Assembly (NCBI RefSeq): GCF_000003605.2
Contig: NW_003130355.1
Coordinates: 395,097 to 417,918 of the forward strand
Direction: 5' to 3'
Source: Saccoglossus kowalevskii
Taxonomy: Eukaryota; Hemichordata; Enteropneusta; Harrimaniidae
Length of the DNA: 22,822 nucleotides
Below, one piece after another: positions 1 to 12,900 of the stretch (positions are counted from its first letter, which is position 1; every line of letters begins with the position of its first letter). A program made the position numbers and the translations under genes. The notes below the pieces were generated by a model. That model had not been told where the DNA came from, ran no database searches, and saw only the letters and a list, made by a program, of their open reading frames with translations.

Positions 1-853
1 AACGCGACCCCGTACACACAGCACTGTACACAGGACTAAAACAGCAACTGCCCACGAGATATAGCTTTTCATGCAATGGAATAGGTGGCAGCCAGTGCAC
101 ATCATAACATTTTATTTTCCATTTTATGAGCTTAGTTGTCTTTCATTGCTCTCCATGCGTATATTGGCAGGATGCCGGCAAGTGACAGGGTCTTAAAGAT
201 CGCCCTCTGTAGCTGAAACAAAAATAATTTCTCCCAATTGACTCATGAGGGTGTTCTTTACCTGGAAGTAATTTTATGGTTATAAGTGAAAATAACATAG
301 TTAAGTTTATGTCACTGTGATAAGAGTAATTTGTTTGTATAATAGCGTTGTCTACACACTGTGAACTTAATGTATTATATATATAAGTTCCAGCAAATCA
401 AATATCACATTGTGGTTTTACAGAATGCCAGTATACTATTCACAGTTATCCGGCATAGAAATAATACACCACCTTGTTTCAGTAGCACACAGCAATCTCA
501 GTCATGTTTAGGCGCTTAAATTTCACATCTAGATTCTGTACCAGAATTATATAAAAATGTTGGGAAGGTTAATCCAAAATACGTTGTATTTACGCAGCTG
601 AAAACTGATCATGGTTTTTTCAAACTTAGCCATTTAGGTGTATCGGGTTTGCAATTACCTGACAGGACATTTTGTAATTCAAATTGGACAGGTCATAGAG
701 TGATAAGGAAAACTGAAAACTAGCTTAAGACATCGCTTTATCGTGTATGTATTTGTTCAGTTGATATGAACAGATAGCAAAGTAAAAGATATAGCATTAT
801 GGTGAAGATATTTTGAAGGAAGTCAAAGATTTAGGAGAAGAAGTTAAACCAAC
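1..853. other. Vinculin intron after e23, running to the window edge
   Basis: A/T-rich sequence with no ORF of note. I looked on the minus strand for the conserved start of the tail domain and for further phase 1-1 proline exons and found none. A small palindromic cgccctctgtagctg stretch near 204 is unremarkable. Confidence 0.6.
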
Positions 854-907
854 CTGGCCTTGGTGGGCCGTGAGGAGTATAGGAACCATCAGTACTTGTT
901 TCATAGC
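854..907 (-). CDS. VCL: Vinculin hinge exon e23 (last exon in the window)
   Basis: 54 nt, phase 1 to 1. The acceptor TGTCTTCTTGCAG is strong and the donor is GTTGGT. It encodes [23 protein letters not shown] fits PxxPxR, an SH3 class II pattern. The following exon, which should bring in the tail domain, must start with a phase 1 acceptor left of position 1. Confidence 0.75.
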
Positions 908-3900
908 CTGCAAGAAGACAGTTCAGAGAATGCAGAGAAGAAAACACTCAGAAAAAAATGCGTTGCAGTGAGAAGTATTCATGCTGAGAAACAAGACACC
1001 CATTAGTATCACTTGTATAGTATACTGCCCTCTACAATGTAAGTGCATGTAAGTGTAGCAGAGCAAAGTATGCAACAGCGCCCTCAACCACAACAGAAAA
1101 GTAAGTTGTATTATTGTTTGTTGCCGTTAGTAATTCATTTCTGCACGTCTAATAATCTGTAAATTCGAGAATTAGAAAATATGAAACATTGTTAATTTAT
1201 AATGGTTACTAAGGAAACATAAGGCCATAGAAAGCATCTGATTTTGTGACCGTAATTTCAGAACAAACATTGTCAGAAAGATTGAAATAAGACGCTTCAG
1301 ATAAACCTCATTCTGTTCTGTTCAATGATTGCAGACTCGTGATGAAATGAGATTAGGTCACATATTATATCCTTCTCTGCCTTCAAGTTAAATCAACGCT
1401 GTCGTCGTAACTGAACATACACATGTAGGAGGTTCACATACTACTGTAACATGTTTTTAAAAAGCAGCTAAAATCCTGGTTACTTTTACAGGTAAACTAG
1501 TAAATTCAAACAAATTCTGTGTCAGGCTAGGTCAAAGTTCATGGGCTTTAGGAGTTACGCGTAGTACATGTGATGTACATCATGACTAAACACAAGCAAA
1601 GTTCTGACGACAGTGTTGCTTTTAATGTGTTCTTAATTATGACAAAATTGTGTGCGTTAATAACATTGTAAAGCCAATCAATTTTTATTTAATCTTGCAA
1701 CATCATGCATTTATGTAAATCTGTGCAGCTACGTGTACTGTACCAACCAACCTTGGTTCATCACAGAATCTAAAACCGTATCAAGTTCCTTGTAAAAATC
1801 CTCAAAACCTGGAATGAGATGGAAGTCGTACATGGAAAAGGGAAAAAGGGAAAAGATTGTCAGAAAGGAAGGAGATCAACTTGATTGAAGGAGAAAAAAA
1901 AACGAAGGAAAAGCAGAGAAAATTGTGGCAAGAGAACAAACCTGGTTGGTTTGTGCTGGGCAGCTGGTGGGGTTTAGGAGGCGGCGGAGGTGGCACTCGA
2001 CACGTTTGCACGGTCGTCTTGTAGCCTACGAATAAAGCAGCAAAGATCATATTTTCACAATACGCAAGTTTAAAGTAAAGATGAAAATAAGAAGCACAAA
2101 GTAAACAATGAGAAGTTATGAAAAGAAGTCACACCTGACGAAGGAGAAAAAGAATTATGTGGTGGTGGTGGTTGCATAGCAACAGCCTTCGGTGGTGGAC
2201 TCAGTCCTGTTGGCAGACAAGAGCATAGAGAAACACAGCTAAGAAAAGGAATGCAGAAGACAAGCCAATGAAAACAGAGCGCAAAAATGATACAGCAAAA
2301 TTAGAGGTGGAAAGCTGAGCCTAACCTGCAAACGAACTTGGTTTTGGAGCCGCAGTGTTGACAAAGATGGTAGCGTTGAAGTCATGCCCTGACAAACAAC
2401 AAGACAGCATACAAAAGCAAAACACAAACTACATACTGAGCATGTGCAAAAAAAGTACAGAGCTAATAACACCACATGCAAATCATTGCACTCACATGTA
2501 CATGTTCTCATTGAGAGCCAATCAGATGTCAGCAAATATTTCAAAAATAATCTGCTATGAACACAATGCTTCTTATTTTCCCTGGATTCAATGTGATGGT
2601 TCCCCCATCTTCCTTATTTAGTTGGTTTTATTCTGGGAAAGATTCTAAAGTCCACAGGAATCCAGAAAAGCACATTAAGTTGCACAGTATTGCTGATTTC
2701 CAAAACACTATGTTGCTAGGTACGATGCAAAAAGAAGGAAATAGCAAGTTCATCTTTACAAAGCTTAAGTTTGTGCAAAAAATTGGAAGAAAAAAAAGAT
2801 TGGGAAACAAACCTGAGAACGGAGCAGCTACAAGTGAAGGTTGTGGAGGAATAGAGTGTGGGATGGTTCTTGCATTCAGTTGTCTAAGAGGAGTTGATGG
2901 CAGAGTAGTGCTAGCAGGCAAAGACTGGTGTGACAGCGCTGCGCTCGGTTGGAAAGATGATAAACTGTGAGGATTTTGCGAATAAGATTGCAAAATAGGA
3001 GATAATGTTCGTGGGAGGGAAGATGTTTCATATAGAGCTGCTGACTGGGGAGGGTTATAAGCGGATATGGTTGCTGGGTGATGAAGTGATGAAGAAGATG
3101 ATGCAGCTGCAGTGTGAACAGATGGTGATTCTGTTGAAAGTGGAGTTTCTAATCTCAGTTGGAAGGAAGGGGATATGTGCGTAAGTGGCAAATGGGAAGA
3201 CAAAGGAAGTGATGCGGCTCCAGGAAGAACAGGCATGGGAAGAGGACTATAAAGCGTTGTTTGATGCGAGCTGAAATTAGGAGGATGTGGAAGAAGAGAT
3301 GGCCCAGACAGAGATGAGTTTGAGTACACAGATGACGGTGGGAAAGTGGAAGATGCCGCTGAGAATGGATGAGATCTGGAATAAGCAGAGTTGGTGACTG
3401 GAAAGAAACAGAAAGAAGGGATTCTGCAATCTCAAAGAGTTCAAATATTTGCAGCTATAGATGCGAGTTAGATGTAATGAAGTTGAAAGATGAAAGAAGA
3501 ATGAAATAGATTAGATTTACACATTCAATGATTCAATAGCCGTAAAGTATTAACTATTGAGAAATAAAAAAAGAGTTAGTAGTAGTGTACATCAGTGAGA
3601 TGAAGAAGACTGAAAGTATCTGCCAAACCTGGAGAAGAGGAGACTTGTGGACCAGGAGAAGAGGAGACCTGTGGACCAGGTGGTGGAGGTGGTGGTGGTG
3701 GCGGAGAGGATACAGAATGTTGAGACCTGGAATTCAATGCTGCGAGACAAAGAAAAACAATAGAAATGAAGACACAACACTCGGTACATAGAGGAAGCTA
3801 TAAACGAATAAATAGTTGAAGTTAGTAATGGTAGTACCGTAGTAATGGTAAAGTGAGTGTACAAGTCTGACATGGGATATTGTAAGTTATGTAATATAAG

Positions 3901-6900
3901 TGAAAGTAATGTACAAGGCTGACTGGGATATCGTAAGTGATGCTGTATAAGTGACTATGGATAGGCGAGATTGACTGTGATTCTGGTTTAATATTTTATG
4001 AATGAAAATACAAGTTATGATGTTCTTGTTCTTCTTGACTCGTTATGTATGAATTAGAATATGCTGTGAATTAAAATGTACATCAATGATTAGAAAAATG
4101 AAAACGCCACACATGGTAGTAGGTTGAGGAGACGAATGATAAGACAAAGTGACAAAAAACAGAAATATCGACTGAATTCACAGTTCAATGAAAACAATAG
4201 GAAAGCTATATATTCAACATTAACTACAGTTACTATGACAACAAAAGTAAACAAAGAAACACAAATAAAATAAACACCTTTTGATGATGGGGAGGAAGAA
4301 GGAGACACACCGGATTCACTGGGAGGTTGCTGCATCATCTGTTCGCGTCGAGAAGCATCCAGCTGATCGGCCGATATGCCTAGACATCGAAAAAACATGC
4401 AAAGGAACAGAAACAAGAAAAACAACGAAAACAATGTCAGAACAGATTGAAAGGAGAAAGAATAATAATAATCACAGGAAATAATTATACTTTACAGTCA
4501 AGAAAGAAATAGACATAATAATATTTTAATAACACAAATTGTAAACGAAATGAATTAAAAAACTGAATAGTATTAATTTTCATATAAATTTGTTGCATTG
4601 TGCACGAGTCAGATCAAATTCCCTTGCATAAAATTGTTATGAGATCTCATCAGCGTTCCTAGGTGATCCTGTTGCATTGTGGGATATTTCATACATGTAC
4701 AATACAACAGCTGTAATCCTTTCAATTTTATGAACCAATTAAGTATAACTGTTTTGAAACACAGTCGGAGTTAAGCACCCCCTAGAGGCAAGATTCCAAT
4801 TCCTTTGTTTTTATTATATAATCATGAGTTTGGAAGCGCATTGACGACATGAACAAATCCATGTTACTCTGCAACTCTGAAAAGAAACTGTTCATGAAAT
4901 ATGTTTACATTGAATGTGTAATGTGCAAAATGCTACAGTGAAAAGAAATAAGCAGTGAATACACCCCACCAATGCATACCTTTCATCCCTATCAACAATA
5001 AATGTGATCACCCTTGCAAACAATTCAGATCATACCATTGTAGCTTTAGGGGTAAAGTAGACAGTGAAAGCAAGAAGAAAAAGTTTACCTGGTTGGCCTG
5101 AAGAATGCAGCAATTGACGATCTAATGGACGATGTAAATCTACAGAAATAAGATGAGAGCAGAGCAAAGATATGCAAATTTACAAAGCGAGAATAAAGAA
5201 AGAGTTTTCGAGTGATATTTTCAGATTTGACTTGGTTGAGGAAGATGACATAAAGGAAAAGAAGTGCAGTCTGTAGCGATGTGTCAAGTTCATCACTACA
5301 CTTTTTATAGAATGCAGTGATATTTGACTTTTACTAAAATGGTGATGCTACTGTGATACCGAGGGTATAGAGGTAGGTATGGGTTAAACATAATGCAAGA
5401 GTGTAGATTGCGCGAGCTATTAAACAAGACTGAGCCATTGTAGGCAACAGATGCATTGTCTACCTTTTAAGCATTTACATCAAACACAAAAACTCACCAG
5501 CTTCACTGATGTGCAACTGGCTCATATCTGGCGGTCCTGGAAACTGTTCTTCTGGAATTGGTTCTGGAGCAGGAGGAGGTGGGGGGTACTTCTCTCGCTG
5601 TGACATGAGGATAGCTTCACGGACACCGCCAACTGCATCAATTAACTAATTAGAGTAAGGGAATAATGTTTTGTGATCAGTTTCTGGGAGCAGAGGAATA
5701 GTGTACACTAATTTTATTTCACATAAACTGTAGAGGAATACAACTGCAAAAAATAATATGCATGAAACTACAATTTTCAAATAGCTGAAATAAATTTCTG
5801 AAAATCTTTTTTTTACACGTATACACCAAACTTAAAGATTCACATTTCAGGGTATAAACCACATGGCCACCATCAACTAACATCCATAATAGTCCTGCAC
5901 CCATTCATACAAGATATGCAAATAAGCTCATTATAAATGATGCATACAATTATACAAAGTTGAAATAATACTTTTCCATTATATGGGTATGCACAATCTT
6001 ATACTATATGAATACTGAAATTACTGAAATAATTAACTAAAACCAATTAATGTCACAGACATTTACATTTTAGCCCTCAATAGTAAAAATTCCCCTCCCC
6101 TAAAACAAAAAAGTTAACATACATGCTTGTCCGAGTTATACCATCCATCTTGTGCATTTCTGTCGCTAGGGTTACTGGCTACAGCCTTGGCATTTATAAC
6201 CAATGGTGAGATACCTAGAATAGAATCAGAAAATGTCAACACTGAAACAGAAAACAACAACCATTTGTCAGCTGTGGGGCGTGAGCCACCAACTAGTTCA
6301 AATCTGCACTAAATGCTGGTCAAATGACATAAACTACGTGTATACAATTTGAATAAATAAACAAATGCAACCAGGTCAGTAAAGGACTATATGGCATCCA
6401 AAACATAACGCGTTGAAAATAGGAAAAATATCTCCTTGTACAAGTACGGTTATACCATAATTATTGTGCCATATTGTTGCATGCCCCTCTGCATGGTTTG
6501 CCACTGATTCTACGGACATTTTAAGATGACAAAACAATTATTAACAGTAATCCACATTGAATAATTAAGGAAATGAATCTTCATTTGCAGATAATAATTA
6601 TTTAATATCATTTCCATTTTTGTATCTTTCATCTCTACATTACCCAATGGAAACAAAAGAATAATCAAACATAACTCACGTTGGGTCATACGTTCCGAGG
6701 CTTCGCTGACCTTCTGTACAAAGTTAGGATCTTCAGAATTCTCCACTTCCTGGTTAGCTACCATGAAAACTCGATTGGCACGGCGAGCCATATTGGATGC
6801 ACCACTCACGATCTGTGCTGGGTCTTGGTTCTTGATGGCACCATCCACCATGTTGCTATCGTGCTTCAACGCTTCCTCTGAAAGGAGTATGAACAAAAAG

Positions 6901-9900
6901 ACACAAGTTGAAAAACCTGGGATTCATTTCTCCCCAATGGGTGCTTTATCAAAATTAAAAATATTTTTAAGGGATATTTTTTTATCCACCCTCAGGAGAT
7001 TTTTGTCATTTCTGTATTCCTTTCTCTTGATGAGGTCATAAACAATTCCAGTGAAAAACACCAACATTTTGGTTGTTCTGATCTAGGAGCAATCTCAATA
7101 ACAAAATGTTGGTGGTTTTCACTGTAATGATGGACAAATTCGAACACCACAATGTGATATAATCTGGAAATGAATCAGTAACACAAAACTTATTTTATAA
7201 TTCATTACCTGTAGACCACTCATCTCAATTGAAAACAACCATTGGGACAACAAAGCACTGTTATAGAGTAACACATGTGATCTACCCCAAACTTGTTCAT
7301 TACCAAAACTTAGTCAATGTTGTCGATATCAAAAAAGCAAGCACACCTGTAGCTTTGATGAAAGACACAGTATCTGTCGCTTCATCTACGAGTCCCGTCA
7401 ACTTCTCCATATTGCCGGTCCACTCCTTCTTCAGCATTTCAAAATGCTCCCTGGCAGCCTGTAAGAATTGCAAACGGCGTTAATTAATCTAAAACAAAGG
7501 ACATATTAACACTTATATTTATCATATAATGGAACATATTCGTATTGCTATTTCACCAGAAGAAGATACCGGTAATGTTGAAAAACATGGTCAAACTATG
7601 GTAGCCTTGCCAGTATCATTACAATATAAATATGTGAGCACACTTTGACCTCAACTGGGCTGATACCTGATATAAGGCACTCCTAGGCAGGCACACCCAG
7701 AGTTAAAGAAAAACTGGAATTGTAATTGCATATTACAGCGTATGACATGGTGGGAGTGCATACAAATTCTCAGCAGTCGCTGGGTTGGTGTGGCTTGTTA
7801 GCTGTTGTACATATACGGTAGCGTTGTTTATGTGTGGGCTTCAAATACGAACACAACGTTCAACACCATCAATGTGGTGAAAACCATCGACGATGCTGAA
7901 CGTTAGTTGCATGGAGCGTAAATTTCAATAGAACTCACTGTAATGATGCATGCGCTGTGAAATAAGGAAAAAGAGCCCAAGGCATATGCACTGCATACAC
8001 AATATTCTAATAACTTTTAACAAGGTTATGATGTAGACATATTTCATGAATATTATTTGAAAGTGAAACTATTAATAGAAAACATTTAGTATGACACGTC
8101 AGAATCATGTATATTCGATCTTGACCCCCACTCTGTCTAGTGTGGATATTTGAAGACTGTAAACACTTTCTAGGTATAATACAAAACTGGTCACTAAATT
8201 TAACAAGTGTATCTAGCATATATACTCAAATCGGTTTCAATAGGTTTTGATTGCATACAGCGCCACCTGCAGTTTGTTCCCGGCTCTATGCGTCTAGGCA
8301 CTAAGTCATCCATACACAAATTAAATACAAATTTCTGTAATGGGATTTTTTAAAGGGTGATGGTCGTTGTGCGGTTTTTGTATTGATAAAAATTGATTTT
8401 CCCCAAATCCAATGCACTCTTCTAAAGGAAATTATGAGTATGAGTTTTGATTTGGGCTCGACATGCACTAAATATTCCCATTGACTTCTTTGATATCACC
8501 AAGAAAATTACTTTAGTTAATACTTGATAACGTTTTAGTTTGTACTTGTTGGTTTGTGCAACAGTCAAAGTCGCCATCGTTCATACAAGACCTCGGACAG
8601 TTGTGGTGCGATAACCACAGACCACGGTGGAAAAAGTTAGTAGTTCTAATGATCACAAGGTCACAGTGATAAATAAACATTGCAGTCACAACAGAAATAC
8701 ACAACCAACATTGAACAAAAATATTTTAGAAACTAAAAATCTTAATTAATGAAAGAAATCTAAACAAATTTTAAAATCTGCCTATCGTAGGGAAAACAAA
8801 TAAACAATTATAAAATTATGGACCTCAGTTCTCAACAAATTCTGCAAAGGTTACACAGTATATGAGTAAAAATGCGGGGTGTACCATTATTTCTGATAGG
8901 GTGGCTAAGCAAGAATTGTTGAAGGAAAAAACAAATAATTTTGTATAATTTCGCAGAATGAAAAATAACTTCCAGATTATACAGTATTGATTTAAAACAA
9001 ACAATCTCAAAATTGGTAACCAATACACCCCCAAAAATAATGGTATGTCCCAAAGTGTGAATGCAATGCACACTAGACAGACATTTCAGCCAAAAGCAAC
9101 TTACGTCATGTCGCAGTCTTTCCTGGTTGCCATGGAAATGCATGAAGAAATGGATGAGTGAATGTTAGTGCTAAAGCAGTGGTTAGTGTCAAAGCGACAT
9201 TAACACAGGGTTTGAAATTGACGTAGTTGGGAGAGCGAAACCAATGCAAGGAGCCATATAAACTTATGATGATATATAGACAGTAACCTTCTATATGTAA
9301 ATTCAACAATAGATCTTGTACAGTGAAAATTTCACTGGGATCACAAGAAGAAAAGTTGTCCTCACCAACACCATTAAATCATTTACTGTAGCTACATGTT
9401 CAGCACAAAATAAGGATGCTTTGTTTCTTACTTGGAGGGGAGGGGAGGGGCCATTATTTTATGACATCATTTCAAACCCAGAGTTATATGCTCTGATTGG
9501 TCTATAAGCAGGGATTTTGACACAAAGCTAACATGGCATACAAGTTATTTTGTTATTGTTAACACTAGACAGATGGTAATGCAAAAAGTTAACTATTATT
9601 CAACAAGTTTGAATTTCCTTAGTATAAGCTATTTTCACTGAAGACAAGTTTACCAGCATGTACAAAACAACTCTGACATGCACAATTCTCTGTATTAATT
9701 GTTTAGGAATAAAGTTAAAAACAATTCTTGAAAATAGAAGAAAAATTAACAATCCATAATTAATTTTCACTAAATCCAAGGAAGACAAGATTTAATATAA
9801 TACACTCACCTCATTGTCAGGATTTTCTAGCAATATACGTCCAGCATGGATTACTTGAGGAGTCATATCACGAACCTACAAACATTATTTAAAAAGAATA

Positions 9901-12900
9901 TTGAACAATGTGGAACTGGCACTTGATGAAAAATAGGATGACTATATCTCACAAAATTCTTCCGTAGATTGAATCTGGTTTTATACCTGTTGGGATCTGT
10001 CATGTATTGCTTCTACAGTTCTTTTATCATTACAACCACCAGCTTCAGCCACTCGCTGCGCAGTGTTGGCAAGACGACTAGAATGCTGATCAAATGAACC
10101 AGCTTTATTACTGAACTCTGCCTCTCTGTTTGGAGCACCTGAAAGGATATTGATATGAGTGAGCCATCTAGTGGCAAGTATGGAATAAACTTTTGTTTTC
10201 ATCACTTGGTTTTGTGCTGGGTTTGTTAAATGAGGGTGATTTGGTCAAATTTCTTAATGCTGATTGATAAGGGATACTGCAACATTTTGAAGAGAAAACT
10301 CTTATATACCAATATAGAAGAGATATTATTCAGTAAAATCAGACCAGCAAATGTCATCAATAAAAAAATATCTATGTTCTAGCAGAACCATGCACAATAA
10401 ATCTGATGGCTAACTTTCCAAATGAATAAAGCAAAAGATGAAAATTCAAAGGGAATACAAAAGTTAGAATGTCATTACCTGGTGGAGCATAAGCGGCAGC
10501 ACTAAATTGCTTCAATGGCGTGGTTGTGTCAATAAAGACTTCAGCCACCTGTGAATTAAAATGAACAGTTGTTTAGTCTCAAATTCACAGTAAATTGTAA
10601 TTGTTCACAATCACTTTGATGCAAAAACTAAATCTTTTACTTCACAGAATAAATGTGCCAGATAAATAAACAAGTGTTCATGAATAACAAATGAGCATAA
10701 GAATTTTCATATGCAAATATATCACCCAGAATGTATACTTTGCATTATGGGTAAATAATAAATGACCAAAATTTACCTGATTGACTAGTGATTGTTGAAT
10801 TGCATCTTTCAACTCCTGAAGTTTGGAAGACAGTTGACGACTGATAGCATGGGCTTGGGGTGTGTTGCCCTGTCCACGAGCACACAGATCAGCTAGCTGA
10901 TTGGTCAGTCTCTCGCAGTCATCACAGAGCTGATGTAGTCGGACACGCTCTGGTCCAGAGCATCCTTCAGCCACTTTCCGTCCTTCATTGATGACCATTC
11001 TCAGGGCTTGTTGACCTGGTGATCAAATTTATTAGCTGGTATGAGTTATCAATTTGTTGAAAAAATTAAAACATTTGTACCAACTGAGCTATTTGGTAAA
11101 TACTACTGGTAGTAGTAGCGTTCAGCAGTTGTTTGTAACAAACAGAGGGAATCAAAACTACATAATGTAGAGATTAACAAATTCGGTTTCAGTATAACAG
11201 AGTTATGAGAAAATAGAAAATAAGTCTTACCGAGACCCCTATCATCCACACCAGGAGAAGCCAACCACTGCTGCGCCTGTTCTACTTTGCCACTGACAGT
11301 TGGAGCCGGTTTACGGATACCACTCTGAGCATAGTGGGCTACGGCGCTGTTAACACGTCCAGTCAAATAGTCGACTCTATCTTGTATAGCCCTGGCAAGC
11401 TGCTGAGCCTGGGGAGTGTTGCCCTCCCCTCTCGCTCTCAATTCAGCTAACTGATCAGTCATTACTGTGATATCATCACAGAGTCTCAGTATCTCGTCTT
11501 TTTCAGGTCCCTCGCACCTTGCTCCAACTTTACGTGCTTCGTCAACAATCTGACGAATTGATCTTTCACCTGTCATTGTGAAATATTAGAGTAATATATA
11601 AAATAAGAATTTAAAGTACCGAAATGTAATGGCAGCAACTTTGTTTATTCATTTTAAGCAGCCCAGAGTGGGTGTTTAATACTCCTGACAGTAACTATGA
11701 CAACTAATGTTTTAACCTTTTCACCACTAGACTTTCACACCCAAATTAGTCTACACTTTTTTTTATATTCTTCCATATTTCTGGAAATGAATCCAAATTC
11801 AAACAAAATTTGAGTCAATTTTCAGTTTTTACTCAAAAGATTCAGCTATTTTTGTCCCAATCTTCTGAAGGAATGTGCAGACTATAAATGGGACTATTTC
11901 GTGAATTTGTGATGAAAAGAGGGTACTGGAGGTGAAAAAGATAAACAAATAAACAAAACAAAGAATTATGATGTACCCAAACCACCAGGTTCCGCGTGAG
12001 GGTTGCTCAACCAATCCTTGGCGAGGTCTCCTTTACCAAATATAGCGGCCTGGGCTTTTTTCATCACTGTGATATCATCAACATCCCAGCCTTCTTCATC
12101 GTATGTTGTCAGTTGCAATACACGAATTATCTCGTGTATTTCCTGCGACATCTTGGTAACCACGTAGTTTCGGTTCTCCTGTGATTCGCCTACACCTCTA
12201 CCGCCTGTGAAGTAAAAGAAAAATGTGTACATTTCCGTCAGCATTCACAAGTGACAGTATCAGTAGATTTGGGATGTCTCAATTATCAACAACAATGCAA
12301 CTAACTCAATGTATTCATACGTACTCATCTCGAGATACGTTAGCTATCGGCTGAGACATCAAATCGTAGATACATACCTGTTTGCTTGGTAGTGACGAAT
12401 ATCTTGATACCAGAAATCAGTACAGGAGTCAAATTCTTAACACTGTTGATTGAATACACTAACTTCTCACGATGAACTTGATGTGTCAGTTCTTTCTCTC
12501 TCTGGTCTATCATTTTAGACATTGTAGTCATTCCGGGAGTCAAATTCTATTTAAAAAAACATAGCAAAACTGTGGATGCCTTGCCTTATATAATTATATG
12601 TCACTCATGAAAGACCTTTTTCTTTATTAGGCATGGCAATATTCAACTTTGCAATTCTAACATGATAATGAGTACATTTTGAATTTTAAGAAAGACGGTA
12701 ATTTTTCTCTCTGTAGAAGCCCTGTCGAATTTTCACAGCTACAAGATTTCGCAGTTTTCCCAGAAATGCAAGAACACGTGCCAAACGTGACTGCAAGCAG
12801 TCTCTGCTTCTCACCACAGAGGGGGTAGTTCACCATTGCACTGCCAAATTGACATATTTTCTCTTCATTTTCCAATGTTAATTTTGTACTAAATGAAGTC

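Noticed and set aside
2557-2970. Plus-strand 137-codon ORF
   Set aside because: It overlaps the Ser/Pro-rich vinculin exon e18 in antisense and runs into the adjacent intron. It has no splice logic and no recognisable protein content.
3592-3873. Minus-strand 93-codon ORF over e17
   Set aside because: It is in a different frame from the one dictated by the exon phases. Its Thr/Ser/Leu-rich product is the shifted reading of the polyproline DNA.
4979-4987. 9-nt micro-exon-like segment with AG and GTATGC borders in phase 1-1 (minus strand)
   Set aside because: Three codons are far too little evidence, and AG/GT pairs at this spacing occur by chance.
9434-9450. G-quadruplex-like cluster
   Set aside because: A single cluster with one short run, on the template strand deep in a 2.35-kb intron. 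Nothing connects it to a function.
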